A stretch of 64,000 bases of DNA from UBA6623 sp965217195 (GTDB taxonomy: Bacteria > Acidobacteriota > Terriglobia > Bryobacterales > UBA6623): assembly GCA_965217195.1 (NCBI GenBank), contig CBDCHL010000002.1, positions 186,001 to 250,000 of the forward strand, read 5' to 3'. The translations under genes and the position numbers were made by a program. Below are positions 16,237 to 24,882 of this stretch, in pieces. A model generated the notes under the pieces. It was not told the origin of the DNA, did not search any database, and worked only from the letters and a program-made list of their open reading frames with translations. The first letter of the stretch is position 1; each line of letters starts with the position of its first letter.

Positions 16237-18356
16237 GAGGTGCGAATGAAGTCGACGACGCCCTGCTCTTCCTTGATGCGCTCTTCAGGGAGACGCGGGC
16301 CGCGGCGGTCGCCGTCGCACTTGTTGATGACGACGATAACCGGCGAGTCGTCAGCACGGTTGCGGATTATGCGCAGCCACTCGTAGATGGAAAGGTCGTC
16401 CTCGAAGCGGGCGTCGAGCACGAGCAGGTAGAGGCTGCGCCGGGTAAGGAAATACTGGTGCGTGCCGCGCATGATCACTTGACCGCCAAAGTCCCAGACA
16501 TTGAGAGTGATGCCTCCGGTTTGGTCCGCCGGCCAGGTCTTGGTGTCAATATTTTCTAGGATCGCCGCGCCGCGGGTGGGGTCCTCGCTGTCGCGGCGAG
16601 GCAGGTTGTCGACGAGGTAGCGGACCAGCGACGTTTTCCCGGCGCCCTCGTTGCCGACGAGCAGCAGCTTGGCTTCGTTGAGGGGTTGGAGGGTTTCCTC
16701 TTTGGCTCCCTTGCGATAGCGGCGGTAGGCGGCGAGGATCGCCTGGGCGTCAACGGTGTTGAGGGCCTCGGCGGGGAGAACGGAGCTGAGATCGCCGTTC
16801 TGATTCAGATCGAGAAAGCGGCGCCAGGCCGCTGTTGAGCCCATACTCCAAGCCTCAAGAATCGCCCGCGCCCCTTCGGCTTCGATGCTGTTGGAGGCGA
16901 CGAGGAGAGTGGTGAGATTGCTGAGCCGCGCCAGCGCCCGCGCCCCTTCGGTTCCAATGTCGTTGCCGCCGACTTCGAGGAATGTGAGATTGGAGAGACG
17001 GGACAGCGCCCGCGCCCCTTCGGCTCCGATGCTGTTGTGGCGGACTTGGAGGGAAGTGAGTTTGGAGAGCTGCGCCAGCGTCCGCGCCCCTTCGTCTCCG
17101 ATGTCGCTGTGATCGACGCTTAGGGAGGTGAGGCTGGAGAGTCCAGCCAGCGTCCGCGCGCCTTCGGGCCCGATGCTGTTGGAGCCGATTTCGAGGGTGG
17201 TGAGGTTGGAGAGCGAGGCGAGCGCTCGCGCCCCTTCGGCTCCAATACCGATATCGAACACGTCGAGGGTCGTGAGGTTGCGAAGCTGCGCCAGCGCCCG
17301 CGTCCCTTCGGCTCCGATGGCGTTGAGGCCGATTTCGAGGGTGGTGAGGTTGGAGAGCGAGGCCAGCGCTCGCGCCCCTTCGGCTCCGATGTCGTTGAGT
17401 TTGACCCTTAGAAAGGTGAGGTTGCTGAGCCGCGCCAGCGCCCGCGCCCCTTCGGCTCCGATTTGGTTGCGGTCGATGTCGAGCGAGGTGAGGTTGGAGA
17501 GCGAGGCCAGCGCCTGTGCCCCAAAGGTTCCGATGGCGTTGGAGCCGATACCGAGGGAGGTGAGGTTGGAGAGCGAGGCGAGTGCTCGCGCCCCTCCGGC
17601 TCCGATGCCGTTGGAGCCGACGCCGAGAGAGGTGAGGCTGGCGAGCGAGGCCAGCGCCTGTGCCCCGTAGCTTCCAATGGCGGTGTGGTTGACGTTTAGG
17701 GAGGTAAGGCTGCTGAGCCGCGCCAGCGCCTGCGCCCCTTCGTCTCCGATTCGGTTGCCGTTGAGGTTGAGCGACGTGAGGCCGGAGAGCGAGGCCAGCG
17801 CTCGCGCCCCTTCGGCTCCTATTCGATTGTGGTCGAGGCGGAGCGAGGTGAGGTTGGTGAGCGAGGTCAGCGCCCGCGCCCCTTCGTCTCCAATTCGGCT
17901 ATTGAAGAGGTTGAGCGATTTGAGGCCCGCGAGCGAGGCCAGCGCCCGCGCCCCTTCGTCTCCGACTCCGTTATTCAAGAGGTTGAGCGAGGTGAGGCTG
18001 GAGAGTGAGGCGAGCGCTCGCGCCCCTTCGGCTCCTATTCGGTTGCCGCCGAGGTTGAGCGAGGTGAGGCCGGAGAGCGAGGCCAGCGCCTGCACCCCTT
18101 CGTCTCCGATTTGAAGATAAACCAACCGCAGAGAAGAAAGCTTCGTCAGTGTGGCGAGCGTCAGGACGGCTTGCTCGCTCAAACCGGTTACCACGAACGT
18201 GCGGTCCGGCGGTAACTCCCCCATTATTTCATCAACTCCCGAAGCCCAGGGCGAAACGAGGGAAAGCGAGGACCAGCCTTCATCCCGCGCTTGTTGGAGT
18301 ACTCCCTCTAACTCGGCCGGGGAGAGTTTTTGGGGTCTGTTTTCCGGGGTATTCAC
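16089..18356 (-). CDS. ROCO protein N-terminal part: LRR and Roc GTPase
   Basis: Residues about 70-501 are 18 leucine-rich repeats of 24 residues each (typical unit LSNLTSLDIDRNQIGAEGAR). Residues about 560-740 form a Roc Ras-like GTPase: P-loop GNEGAGKT (568-575), switch II DFGGQ (622-626) and the guanine-specificity motif NKCD (678-681). Bacterial ROCO proteins are GTP-dependent dimers of mostly unknown role. The frame ends right after the Roc domain (ITKTLAHHPG) with a short unrelated tail, then the COR part continues in another frame. The 72-base DNA periodicity at about 16850-18150 is the coding repeat, not a CRISPR or satellite. Confidence 0.85.
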   Translation of the reverse strand: MNTPENRPQKLSPAELEGVLQQARDEGWSSLSLVSPWASGVDEIMGELPPDRTFVVTGLSEQAVLTLATLTKLSSLRLVYLQIGDEGVQALASLSGLTSLNLGGNRIGAEGARALASLSSLTSLNLLNNGVGDEGARALASLAGLKSLNLFNSRIGDEGARALTSLTNLTSLRLDHNRIGAEGARALASLSGLTSLNLNGNRIGDEGAQALARLSSLTSLNVNHTAIGSYGAQALASLASLTSLGVGSNGIGAGGARALASLSNLTSLGIGSNAIGTFGAQALASLSNLTSLDIDRNQIGAEGARALARLSNLTFLRVKLNDIGAEGARALASLSNLTTLEIGLNAIGAEGTRALAQLRNLTTLDVFDIGIGAEGARALASLSNLTTLEIGSNSIGPEGARTLAGLSSLTSLSVDHSDIGDEGARTLAQLSKLTSLQVRHNSIGAEGARALSRLSNLTFLEVGGNDIGTEGARALARLSNLTTLLVASNSIEAEGARAILEAWSMGSTAAWRRFLDLNQNGDLSSVLPAEALNTVDAQAILAAYRRYRKGAKEETLQPLNEAKLLLVGNEGAGKTSLVRYLVDNLPRRDSEDPTRGAAILENIDTKTWPADQTGGITLNVWDFGGQVIMRGTHQYFLTRRSLYLLVLDARFEDDLSIYEWLRIIRNRADDSPVIVVINKCDGDRRGPRLPEERIKEEQGVVDFIRTSCDEGEEAAASIQALRELITKTLAHHPGSNTSISPSRDPICVLRKPLPR

Positions 18357-18594
18357 GGTCGTTTTCTTGGCAAAGGGGACGCGCGGTTCAACTTGATGTC
18401 TTCAGCGGTCCCGCACATCGGCGGCCGCTAAGGCAGGAACGCGGACACAGACCCAACGCGGCACGCGTATAGAATACCGCGCAAGCATGTACCGCCGGCA
18501 GGGAAGAAAGTTCGGGAAAAGTTGAATCTGAATCGAAGAGACTCGGGATCTAGGCGACGAGATACGGAGAAAGAACCGCCGGTCCCCGCTCGCC

Positions 18595-19059
18595 TCATCC
18601 GTGCTCGCGCATCGCTGCCTTAGCTTCCGATTCGGCGTCGCGGCGCAGGATCTTCTCACGCTTGTCGTAGAGTTTCTTGGCCTTGGCGAGTGCCAAATCA
18701 CACTTGACCCGGCCCCGCTCAAGATAAATCCTCGTCGGAATCAACGTCAGGCCCTTCTCCCGGATTTTGCCGTACAGACGATTGATCTCGCGCCGGTGGG
18801 CGAGCAGCTTACGGGGCCGCAGCGGCTCGTGGTTCAGCCGATTGCCGTGAGCATAAGGGCCGATGTGGGCGTTGATCAGCCACAACTCGTTGTTCTTGAC
18901 GGCGGCGTAGGCATCGGAAAGCTGAATCTTGCCGTTGCGGGCGGACTTCACCTCGGTTCCAAGCAGCGCAATCCCGACCTGAAGGTGCTCCAGCAGATGA
19001 TAGTTGTGCCGCGCCCGGCGGTTGTCGCTCAAGACGCGATTGCCCTTTGACTCACTCAT
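18595..19059 (-). CDS. smpB: SsrA-binding protein SmpB
   Basis: A 154-residue protein that binds tmRNA and brings it to stalled ribosomes for trans-translation. Features: N-terminal NRRARHNY-type segment, GIALLGTEVKSARNGKIQLSD core split over two motifs (start GTEVKS), the LINAHIGPY strand, RPRKLLAHRREI, and a basic C-terminal tail (KLYDKREKILRRD) that acts in the decoding centre. The length is normal. No tmRNA gene could be recognised nearby. The gene is divergent from the secretin gene. Confidence 0.96.
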   Translation of the reverse strand: MSESKGNRVLSDNRRARHNYHLLEHLQVGIALLGTEVKSARNGKIQLSDAYAAVKNNELWLINAHIGPYAHGNRLNHEPLRPRKLLAHRREINRLYGKIREKGLTLIPTRIYLERGRVKCDLALAKAKKLYDKREKILRRDAESEAKAAMREHG

Positions 19060-19309
19060 TTTCCTTACACGCTTGCGGCGGCCCGGCCGTCACTCTTTAC
19101 GAGAAGAAGTCTCTTTGGGAGAATTGCGCGTGCTCGACAACCCGGCTCTCCGGCCCCCCAAACCGAGGCCCGCCCGCCCCGCGGGACAGCTGTTTTCTAG
19201 GTTGGCATGTTTTCGCTTAGCGATGCCGAGCAACCCATACTCCAAGTCCCGTGGCACGAACAAGAGGGTACAGTCGGCTCCGATGAATGCCCGGATTCAT
19301 GATGCGGTC

Positions 19310-21904
19310 ATGAAATTGCGGGCGCGGGCGTTCCCGCCGCCCCTTCAGGGCTCTCCCCGTGCCGGCAGTCTACCCAGGGTTCCGCCTTCGGCTCCACCCT
19401 GGGCTAAGGTTCCTGGCGCCGCTTCGCGGCTCAAGGTATTTACGATCCTGCCGGTCCTGAGCCGGAAGGCTCTTGCCTCGCTGTGTCTGGTGTTGCTGGT
19501 CGCGAGTCTGGCTGCGCCGCTCGAGGCGGGAGCACGCAAAGGCCGCAAGCTCTACAACCAAGCCCGCCGAGCGGAATTGGCTCAGGACTTCGATCGCGCC
19601 CTCGAGCTTTACGAGCAAGCACTGAACGAGCACGCCGGTCATCAGGGCTATCTTCTATCCGTCCGCCGCATGCAATTCGTGGCTGCGCAGGCACACGTTG
19701 ACCGCGGTCAGATCTCAAGGGCGCAGGGCGAACTGGAGCAAGCCCTCGAAGAATTCCAACGAGCGCTGGAAATCGACCCCGCTTCGAGCGTCGCCGTCCA
19801 GGAGCGCCGGCGAGTGCTGGGGATGATCGAGGAACGCGAAAAGTTCAAGGACGACCCGGACGGCGCGGGTTCCGCGGAAATCCTCGGGCTCAGCCCCCTA
19901 GAGCGCGCCCGGAGAGCGCGCGAAGAGAAAGTGGGCCGCCTCAAGGGACTCCCGAAGCTGCGGCCGATTTCCACCGAACCCATCAACCTAACCATTCCCA
20001 AGGACCAGGACAGCAAGGTCGTCTTTGAGACCGTTGGCAAACTGGCCGGTATCAACGTTCTTTTCGACTCGGAGTATGAGGACGAAAAGGTTTCGTTGGA
20101 GCTGCAAAACGTCTCTCTCTTTCAAGCCCTCGACTACGTAAGCCTGCTGGCGAAAGCCTACTGGAAACCGCTCACCGAAAACGCCATCTTCGTCACCAAC
20201 GACAACTCCAACAAGCGCCGGGATTACCAAGAAGAAGTTGTCCAGACGTTTTATCTGACGAATACCGCTACGCCCCAGGAATTGCAGGAGGTCGCGACGG
20301 CGATTCGGGGGCTTACCGACATCCGTCGCGTCTTCGCGGTCCCGTCGATGAACGCGCTGATCTTGCGAGGGCCGGCGGACAAGATCGCCCTGGCTGAAAA
20401 AGTCATCAACGATATCGACAAAGCTCGCCCCGAAGTCATCATCGACGTGCTGGTGCTCGAAACCAGCAGGACGCGAAACCGCGAGTTGGGAATTACTCCG
20501 GTTTCGGGCGGCGGCGACGGCATCAGCCTCCCGGTGTCATTCACAGGGGCAGGAGTCGGCGAAGGCGGCAGTGTTCCGCTATCCGACCTCGGGAAGCTGA
20601 GCAGCAAAGATTGGTCAACCGTCCTGCCGGGCGGCCAGTTGACGGCGCTGCTGAGCAGCTCCGATACTCGCTTACTGCAATCGCCTCGGATACGGGCTGC
20701 TGACAACTTCCAAGCCAGCCTGCGAATCGGCGATCGCATTCCGATCGCCACGGGGAGCTTCCAGCCCGGTATCGGCGGCGTCGGGATCAATCCTTTGGTC
20801 AACACCCAGTTCACCTACACGGATGTCGGCGTGGTGCTGGACCTGACGCCGAAAATCCACAATGATTCCGAGATCTCGCTGCACGTGGAGGTCGAAATTT
20901 CGACGGTGCGCGACTTCGTCGACATCGGCGGCATCTCGCAGCCCGTCATCGGACAGCGGCGTGTGACGCATGATATCCGCATCAAGGAAGGCGAATCGAG
21001 CATTCTGGGCGGTTTGGTGCAGTCGCAATTATTCAAGACCAAGTCGGGCGTTCCCTTCCTCGGCGAAATCCCGATCCTTGGGCGCCTGTTCAGCAGCACG
21101 GACACGCAGGTATCGGAGAACGAGATTCTGGTCGTGCTGATTCCTCACATCGTTCGCCTACCCGACATTCGCGGCGTGAACCTGCAAGAGGTCGCCTCGG
21201 GGACGGAGCAGATTTATCGGGTGCGCTACGAGCTGGAGCCGAACGACAAGCCCGCTCTGCCACCTGTCGGCGAGGTGGGCAACGGCGACGAGCCGACGCA
21301 GCGGGCCACGGCGGAGCCGCCGACACCAGCCCCGGGCGTAACGCCAAGCCCCGCGGTACCGACTCCGGCCGCGCCTGCGCCGGAAACCCCGCCGACACCG
21401 GACCCGCCGACGGCAACACCCGTGCAACCGGCTCCGACGACACCGACGCAACCCGCGACACCGACGCCCGCGGCGCCGGAACCCGGGGCGGGAGCCCGCT
21501 TCCGGTTCGACCCGGCGGAAGCCCAAGTCGGCGTCGGCGAGCAAGTCTCCGTGGGCATTATCCTGGAAGGGGTGCAACAGATTTTCGGCGTTCCTATGCG
21601 TTTCGGATGGGACCCCAAAGTGGTGCGCCTGGCTGAAATCCAAAAGGGAACGTTCCTTCAGGGCGATGGTCAAGACTTAATCTTTTCCCGCAATATTCGC
21701 AATGACGTCGGCCAGGCGGCGATCAATATTTCCCGCTTCCCGGGAACCGGCGGCACCGACGGCGGCGGTTTGTTGGTGACCTTGGTCTTGGAGGGCGTGG
21801 CCGGCGGATCCACGACGTTGAAGGCGAGGGCGACCGGGGCGCGTGACGCAACGGGTCAACCCGCGCAAGTGGCGGCGGCCGAGTTGAGTGTCACCGTCCG
21901 ATAA
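19310..21904 (+). CDS. Secretin (GspD/PilQ-like) with cohesin-like C-terminal domain
   Basis: Outer-membrane pore subunit of a type II secretion or type IV pilus-like machine. A signal-like helix (LASLCLVLLVASLAAPL) precedes TPR-like helices, then secretin N-domains (INVLFDSEYEDEKVSLEL), NolW-like repeats (TFYLTNTATPQELQEV) and the secretin core (VGVVLDLTPKI, GEIPILGRLFSS). A Pro/Thr-rich linker of about 90 residues leads to a cohesin-like beta domain (FRFDPAEAQVGVGEQVSV). The start is uncertain: upstream ATGs lie at 19223 and 19284, all before a hairpin repeat at 19373-19403, and there is no start codon between that and the signal helix. Two pseudopilin genes follow. Confidence 0.88.
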   Translation: MKLRARAFPPPLQGSPRAGSLPRVPPSAPPWAKVPGAASRLKVFTILPVLSRKALASLCLVLLVASLAAPLEAGARKGRKLYNQARRAELAQDFDRALELYEQALNEHAGHQGYLLSVRRMQFVAAQAHVDRGQISRAQGELEQALEEFQRALEIDPASSVAVQERRRVLGMIEEREKFKDDPDGAGSAEILGLSPLERARRAREEKVGRLKGLPKLRPISTEPINLTIPKDQDSKVVFETVGKLAGINVLFDSEYEDEKVSLELQNVSLFQALDYVSLLAKAYWKPLTENAIFVTNDNSNKRRDYQEEVVQTFYLTNTATPQELQEVATAIRGLTDIRRVFAVPSMNALILRGPADKIALAEKVINDIDKARPEVIIDVLVLETSRTRNRELGITPVSGGGDGISLPVSFTGAGVGEGGSVPLSDLGKLSSKDWSTVLPGGQLTALLSSSDTRLLQSPRIRAADNFQASLRIGDRIPIATGSFQPGIGGVGINPLVNTQFTYTDVGVVLDLTPKIHNDSEISLHVEVEISTVRDFVDIGGISQPVIGQRRVTHDIRIKEGESSILGGLVQSQLFKTKSGVPFLGEIPILGRLFSSTDTQVSENEILVVLIPHIVRLPDIRGVNLQEVASGTEQIYRVRYELEPNDKPALPPVGEVGNGDEPTQRATAEPPTPAPGVTPSPAVPTPAAPAPETPPTPDPPTATPVQPAPTTPTQPATPTPAAPEPGAGARFRFDPAEAQVGVGEQVSVGIILEGVQQIFGVPMRFGWDPKVVRLAEIQKGTFLQGDGQDLIFSRNIRNDVGQAAINISRFPGTGGTDGGGLLVTLVLEGVAGGSTTLKARATGARDATGQPAQVAAAELSVTVR
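19373..19403 (+). repeat. Hairpin-forming repeat CCCAGGGT/ACCCTGGG
   Basis: An 8-base perfect stem (19373-19380 with 19396-19403) around a TTCGG-containing loop, followed by GCTAAGGTTCCTGGCGCC. This looks like a mobile-type intergenic hairpin rather than coding sequence, although the secretin frame runs through it. It makes the annotated secretin start doubtful. Confidence 0.5.
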
Positions 21905-22005
21905 TGAAGATACGGGCGGAGTGCTCAGCGGGAATTCCGCTTGGCCTTCCGCCGGCAATCAGGCTGCGAAACACCGCGGGGTGCACGACCCGGTGGAAGC
22001 AACCC

Positions 22006-22806
22006 ATGTCGCGCCGAAAATACCAATCCGGCCTCACGCTTATCGAGCTAATCGTCGCTTTCAGCATCATGCTGATTCTCTCTACGATAGCCCTGCCCTT
22101 GGCGCATGTAAAAATCCAGCGGGAGAAAGAGCGCCATCTCCGCGACGCGCTTTCGGAAATGCGCAAGGCCATCGACCGCTATAAGGACATGGCGGACGCG
22201 GGGCAGTTGGGACAAGTCGATCCCGATACGTTTGGCTATCCGGCAAGTCTGGAAATCATGGTCGAGGGCGTCCCCATGCAGATGGGCGCGGGCGGCATGG
22301 GCGGGATGGGGCAAGGAGGCGGCTTCGGCACCCCGGCGAGCCAAATGGGAGGCTCGCGCGGTCGCGGCGGCATGGGCAGCGGCGGTTTCGGAAATCGCGG
22401 CGGCGGCATGGGCGGCAGTTCGTTCGGCGGAGGCGGGATGGGCGGCGGGTCGCGCGGCGGCATGGGTGGTCGTATGGGTGGCGGCATGGGCGGTAGCTCG
22501 TTCGGCGGCTCGGGAAGCTCCTTCGGATCCGGCTCGCGAGGTGGCGGCGGCTTCGGATCAGGGTCGAGGCGCTCCGGCCGCGGTAACGATCCAATGAGCC
22601 GCGACTTAGGCGACCAAACCGAAGAGAGGAAGATCCGTTTCCTGCGGAAGATTCCCGTCGACCCGATAACGGGGCAGGCGGACTGGGGTGTGCGCTCCAT
22701 GGAAGATGACCCGGGCGCATTCAACTGGGGTGGCGGCAATGTTTTCGATGTTTTCAGCAGGAGCATGGACTTGGCCCTTGATGGAACACGCTACAGCGAG
22801 TGGTAA
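22006..22806 (+). CDS. GspG-like pseudopilin with a large glycine-rich insert
   Basis: A type II secretion-like major pseudopilin. Cleavage is expected after Gly9 (SG|LTLIE) with Glu at +5. The ATG at 22006 is preferred over the in-frame 21904 because it places the cleavage site correctly. The pilin helix is normal to about residue 90. Residues about 90-200 are an insert dominated by Gly with Met, Ser, Phe and Arg (GGMGGMGQGGGF, GGSSFGGGGMGG). The C-terminus returns to the GspG pattern (FDVFSRS, DLALDGTRYSEW). It overlaps the next pseudopilin gene by 26 bases. The insert is unusual for this family. Confidence 0.82.
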   Translation: MSRRKYQSGLTLIELIVAFSIMLILSTIALPLAHVKIQREKERHLRDALSEMRKAIDRYKDMADAGQLGQVDPDTFGYPASLEIMVEGVPMQMGAGGMGGMGQGGGFGTPASQMGGSRGRGGMGSGGFGNRGGGMGGSSFGGGGMGGGSRGGMGGRMGGGMGGSSFGGSGSSFGSGSRGGGGFGSGSRRSGRGNDPMSRDLGDQTEERKIRFLRKIPVDPITGQADWGVRSMEDDPGAFNWGGGNVFDVFSRSMDLALDGTRYSEW

Positions 22807-23179
22807 GCGGAGACGAGGTTTTACACTCGTCGAGATCATGGTGGTGATGGCCATCGTTTTGACGGTAATCTCCATTGCCGTGCCAATGTATACCACCTCG
22901 ATGGTGCGGGCTAAGGAGAGTGTTCTCAAAAGCAACCTATTCACTTTGCGGTCGGTGATCGATCATTATACGTATGACAAGGAGAAACCTCCGCAAGGTC
23001 TCGAGGACCTTGTATCGGAAGGCTACTTGCGCCAGGTTCCGGTGGACCCCTTCACCGAGTCGAGCGATGCCTGGGAGGTTATCACCGACATCGGGCCGAG
23101 CGGCGAATCGGGCGTATTCGACATTCGCAGCGGTTCGGACCGCGTCGGCCTCGACGGCTCGTCCTACAACGAGTGGTGA
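22781..23179 (+). CDS. GspG-like pseudopilin
   Basis: A 132-residue prepilin with leader MEHATASGKRRRG, cleavage expected before FTLVE (Glu at +5) and a long hydrophobic helix. The rest fits GspG: YTYDKEKPPQGLEDLV, VPVDPFT, and the ending FDIRSGSDRVGLDGSSYNEW. The start at 22781 lies inside the end of the previous pseudopilin gene in another frame, so the two are translationally coupled. With the secretin it makes a three-gene set; the ATPase, platform and peptidase genes are not in this window. Confidence 0.9.
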   Translation: MEHATASGKRRRGFTLVEIMVVMAIVLTVISIAVPMYTTSMVRAKESVLKSNLFTLRSVIDHYTYDKEKPPQGLEDLVSEGYLRQVPVDPFTESSDAWEVITDIGPSGESGVFDIRSGSDRVGLDGSSYNEW

Positions 23180-23279
23180 GAATCGGACGTTCGCCGCATC
23201 CCGCGATTTCCTCCTGTCATTTTCTACGGACGAGCGCCCCCCGCCGCACGCCGAGAGCCTCCATCCTAAGGACGCATAG

Positions 23280-24830
23280 TTGCCCATGGCCACCGCCGAA
23301 GCCGTTGTCGATACAAACCCGTTCGTGGATTCGCTGCGTTTCAAGCGACGCGTGCCTGACTCGACCATCGTGATTTTCGGCGCCAACGGGGACCTGACGA
23401 AACGGAAGCTGCTGCCCGCACTCTACAGTCTGGCGCTCGACCGCCGACTTTCCGCGGGTTTCGCGATCATCGGCAACTCCCGCACCGAGATGAGCCACCA
23501 AGCCTATCGGGAAAAGATGAAGGCAGCGGTCCGGGAATTCTCCGAGCACAGTGATTTCGATGAGGAGGTTTGGGAGGCCTTCGCGCAAGGGATCTACTAC
23601 TTGCCGGGCAACGTCAAAGATCCGGCATGTTACGAAGGGCTGCGCGCCTTGCTTGACGAGATCGCGGAGTCACGGCACACCGCCGACAACGTCGTCTTTT
23701 ACCTCTCGACGCAGCCCAGCCTCTACGGGCCGATCGCCGAACAGCTTGGGGCCTCGGGGCTGGCGAAATCGAAGCGCGGCGGTTGGCGGCGGCTCGTCGT
23801 CGAAAAGCCCTTCGGGCATAATCTTGAGAGCGCCCGGGAATTGAGTCTCGATGTCCAGAAAGTGTTCGAGGAGTCGGAGATCTACCGCATCGATCACTAC
23901 CTCGGCAAGGAGACCGTCCAGAACATTCTCGCCTTCCGTTTTGCCAACGGCATTTTCGAGCCGCTCTGGAACCGCCGTTATGTCCGGCAAGTCCAGATCA
24001 CGGCGGCCGAATCGATCGGCGTGGAAGGCCGTGGCGGCTACTACGAGGAATCCGGCGCGCTGCGCGACATGATTCAGAATCACCTTCTGCAAGTGTTGGC
24101 GACGATGGCGATGGAACCGCCGGCACGCTTCGAAGCCCAGGCCGTCCGGAACGAAAAAGCGAAGGTGCTTGAGTCGATTCGCCCGCTCACACATGATGAA
24201 GTCCGCACCCAAGCAGTAATTGGGCAATACGGACCGGGACGCGTCGGGGGGAGTGATCTGGTCGGCTATCGTCAAGAGCCCGACGTCGATCCTAACTCGC
24301 GCACCGACACCTATGCCGCGGCGACATTCTACCTGGACAATTGGCGCTGGGCCGGCGTGCCGTTTTATGTCCGCAGCGGCAAGCGTCTGGCGAAGCGCAT
24401 TAGTGAAATCGCGATCGAATTTGGCGCCGCGCCGCATGCGCTCTTCGCCGGGGAAGATCAGGTTCAGGCGCCGAACTTGCTTATCCTCCGCATTCAACCC
24501 GCGGGCGGCATTTCGATCCGATTTGACGCCAAGCAGCCGGGCGAAGGGATGCACCTGCGCGGCGTCTCGATGGATTTTCACTACGGCAGCAGTTTCGGCG
24601 CCCGGGAACCCACGGCCTACGAAACACTGCTGTTGGACGCCGTCGTCGGCGACGGTACTCTCTATACTCGGCAGGACATGGTGGAGGCTTCCTGGAGCGC
24701 GGTAGAGCCGATGCTCGAGGTCTGGAACAACACTATGCCGAACTTCCCCAACTACGCGTCGGGAAGCTGGGGGCCCGCCGATTCCGACGAGATGCTGAGC
24801 CGGAACGGGCACGCCTGGAGAACGCCGTGA
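23280..24830 (+). CDS. zwf: Glucose-6-phosphate 1-dehydrogenase
   Basis: Oxidises glucose 6-phosphate to 6-phosphogluconolactone with NADP, opening the oxidative pentose phosphate pathway; cytoplasmic. About 515 residues, the usual length. Seen: nucleotide-binding GANGDLTKRKLLPALY near the N-terminus and the substrate-site motif RIDHYLGKE (about 200). A TTG start at 23280 has AAGGA at 23268-23272, 7 bases upstream. An ATG two codons later (23286) is the alternative. opcA follows after 52 bases, the pairing known from actinobacteria and cyanobacteria, where OpcA supports this enzyme. Confidence 0.97.
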   Translation: MPMATAEAVVDTNPFVDSLRFKRRVPDSTIVIFGANGDLTKRKLLPALYSLALDRRLSAGFAIIGNSRTEMSHQAYREKMKAAVREFSEHSDFDEEVWEAFAQGIYYLPGNVKDPACYEGLRALLDEIAESRHTADNVVFYLSTQPSLYGPIAEQLGASGLAKSKRGGWRRLVVEKPFGHNLESARELSLDVQKVFEESEIYRIDHYLGKETVQNILAFRFANGIFEPLWNRRYVRQVQITAAESIGVEGRGGYYEESGALRDMIQNHLLQVLATMAMEPPARFEAQAVRNEKAKVLESIRPLTHDEVRTQAVIGQYGPGRVGGSDLVGYRQEPDVDPNSRTDTYAAATFYLDNWRWAGVPFYVRSGKRLAKRISEIAIEFGAAPHALFAGEDQVQAPNLLILRIQPAGGISIRFDAKQPGEGMHLRGVSMDFHYGSSFGAREPTAYETLLLDAVVGDGTLYTRQDMVEASWSAVEPMLEVWNNTMPNFPNYASGSWGPADSDEMLSRNGHAWRTP

Positions 24831-24882
24831 TTGGATTCAAGGTGCCGGGTAACGAGGCGCCGTAACAGCGGGTCGAACACCG

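Noticed and set aside
16850..18150. Strong 72-base periodic pattern resembling a satellite or CRISPR-like array
   Set aside because: It encodes 24-residue leucine-rich repeats on the minus strand with codon-level variation; there are no constant repeats with unique spacers.
18300..19310. Possible tmRNA gene next to smpB
   Set aside because: No tRNA-like acceptor ends or tag-like reading frame could be recognised on either side.
23670..24812. Long minus-strand open frame (380 codons) across zwf
   Set aside because: It is the antisense shadow of a clear glucose-6-phosphate dehydrogenase and has no recognisable motif; GC-rich genes often leave such frames.
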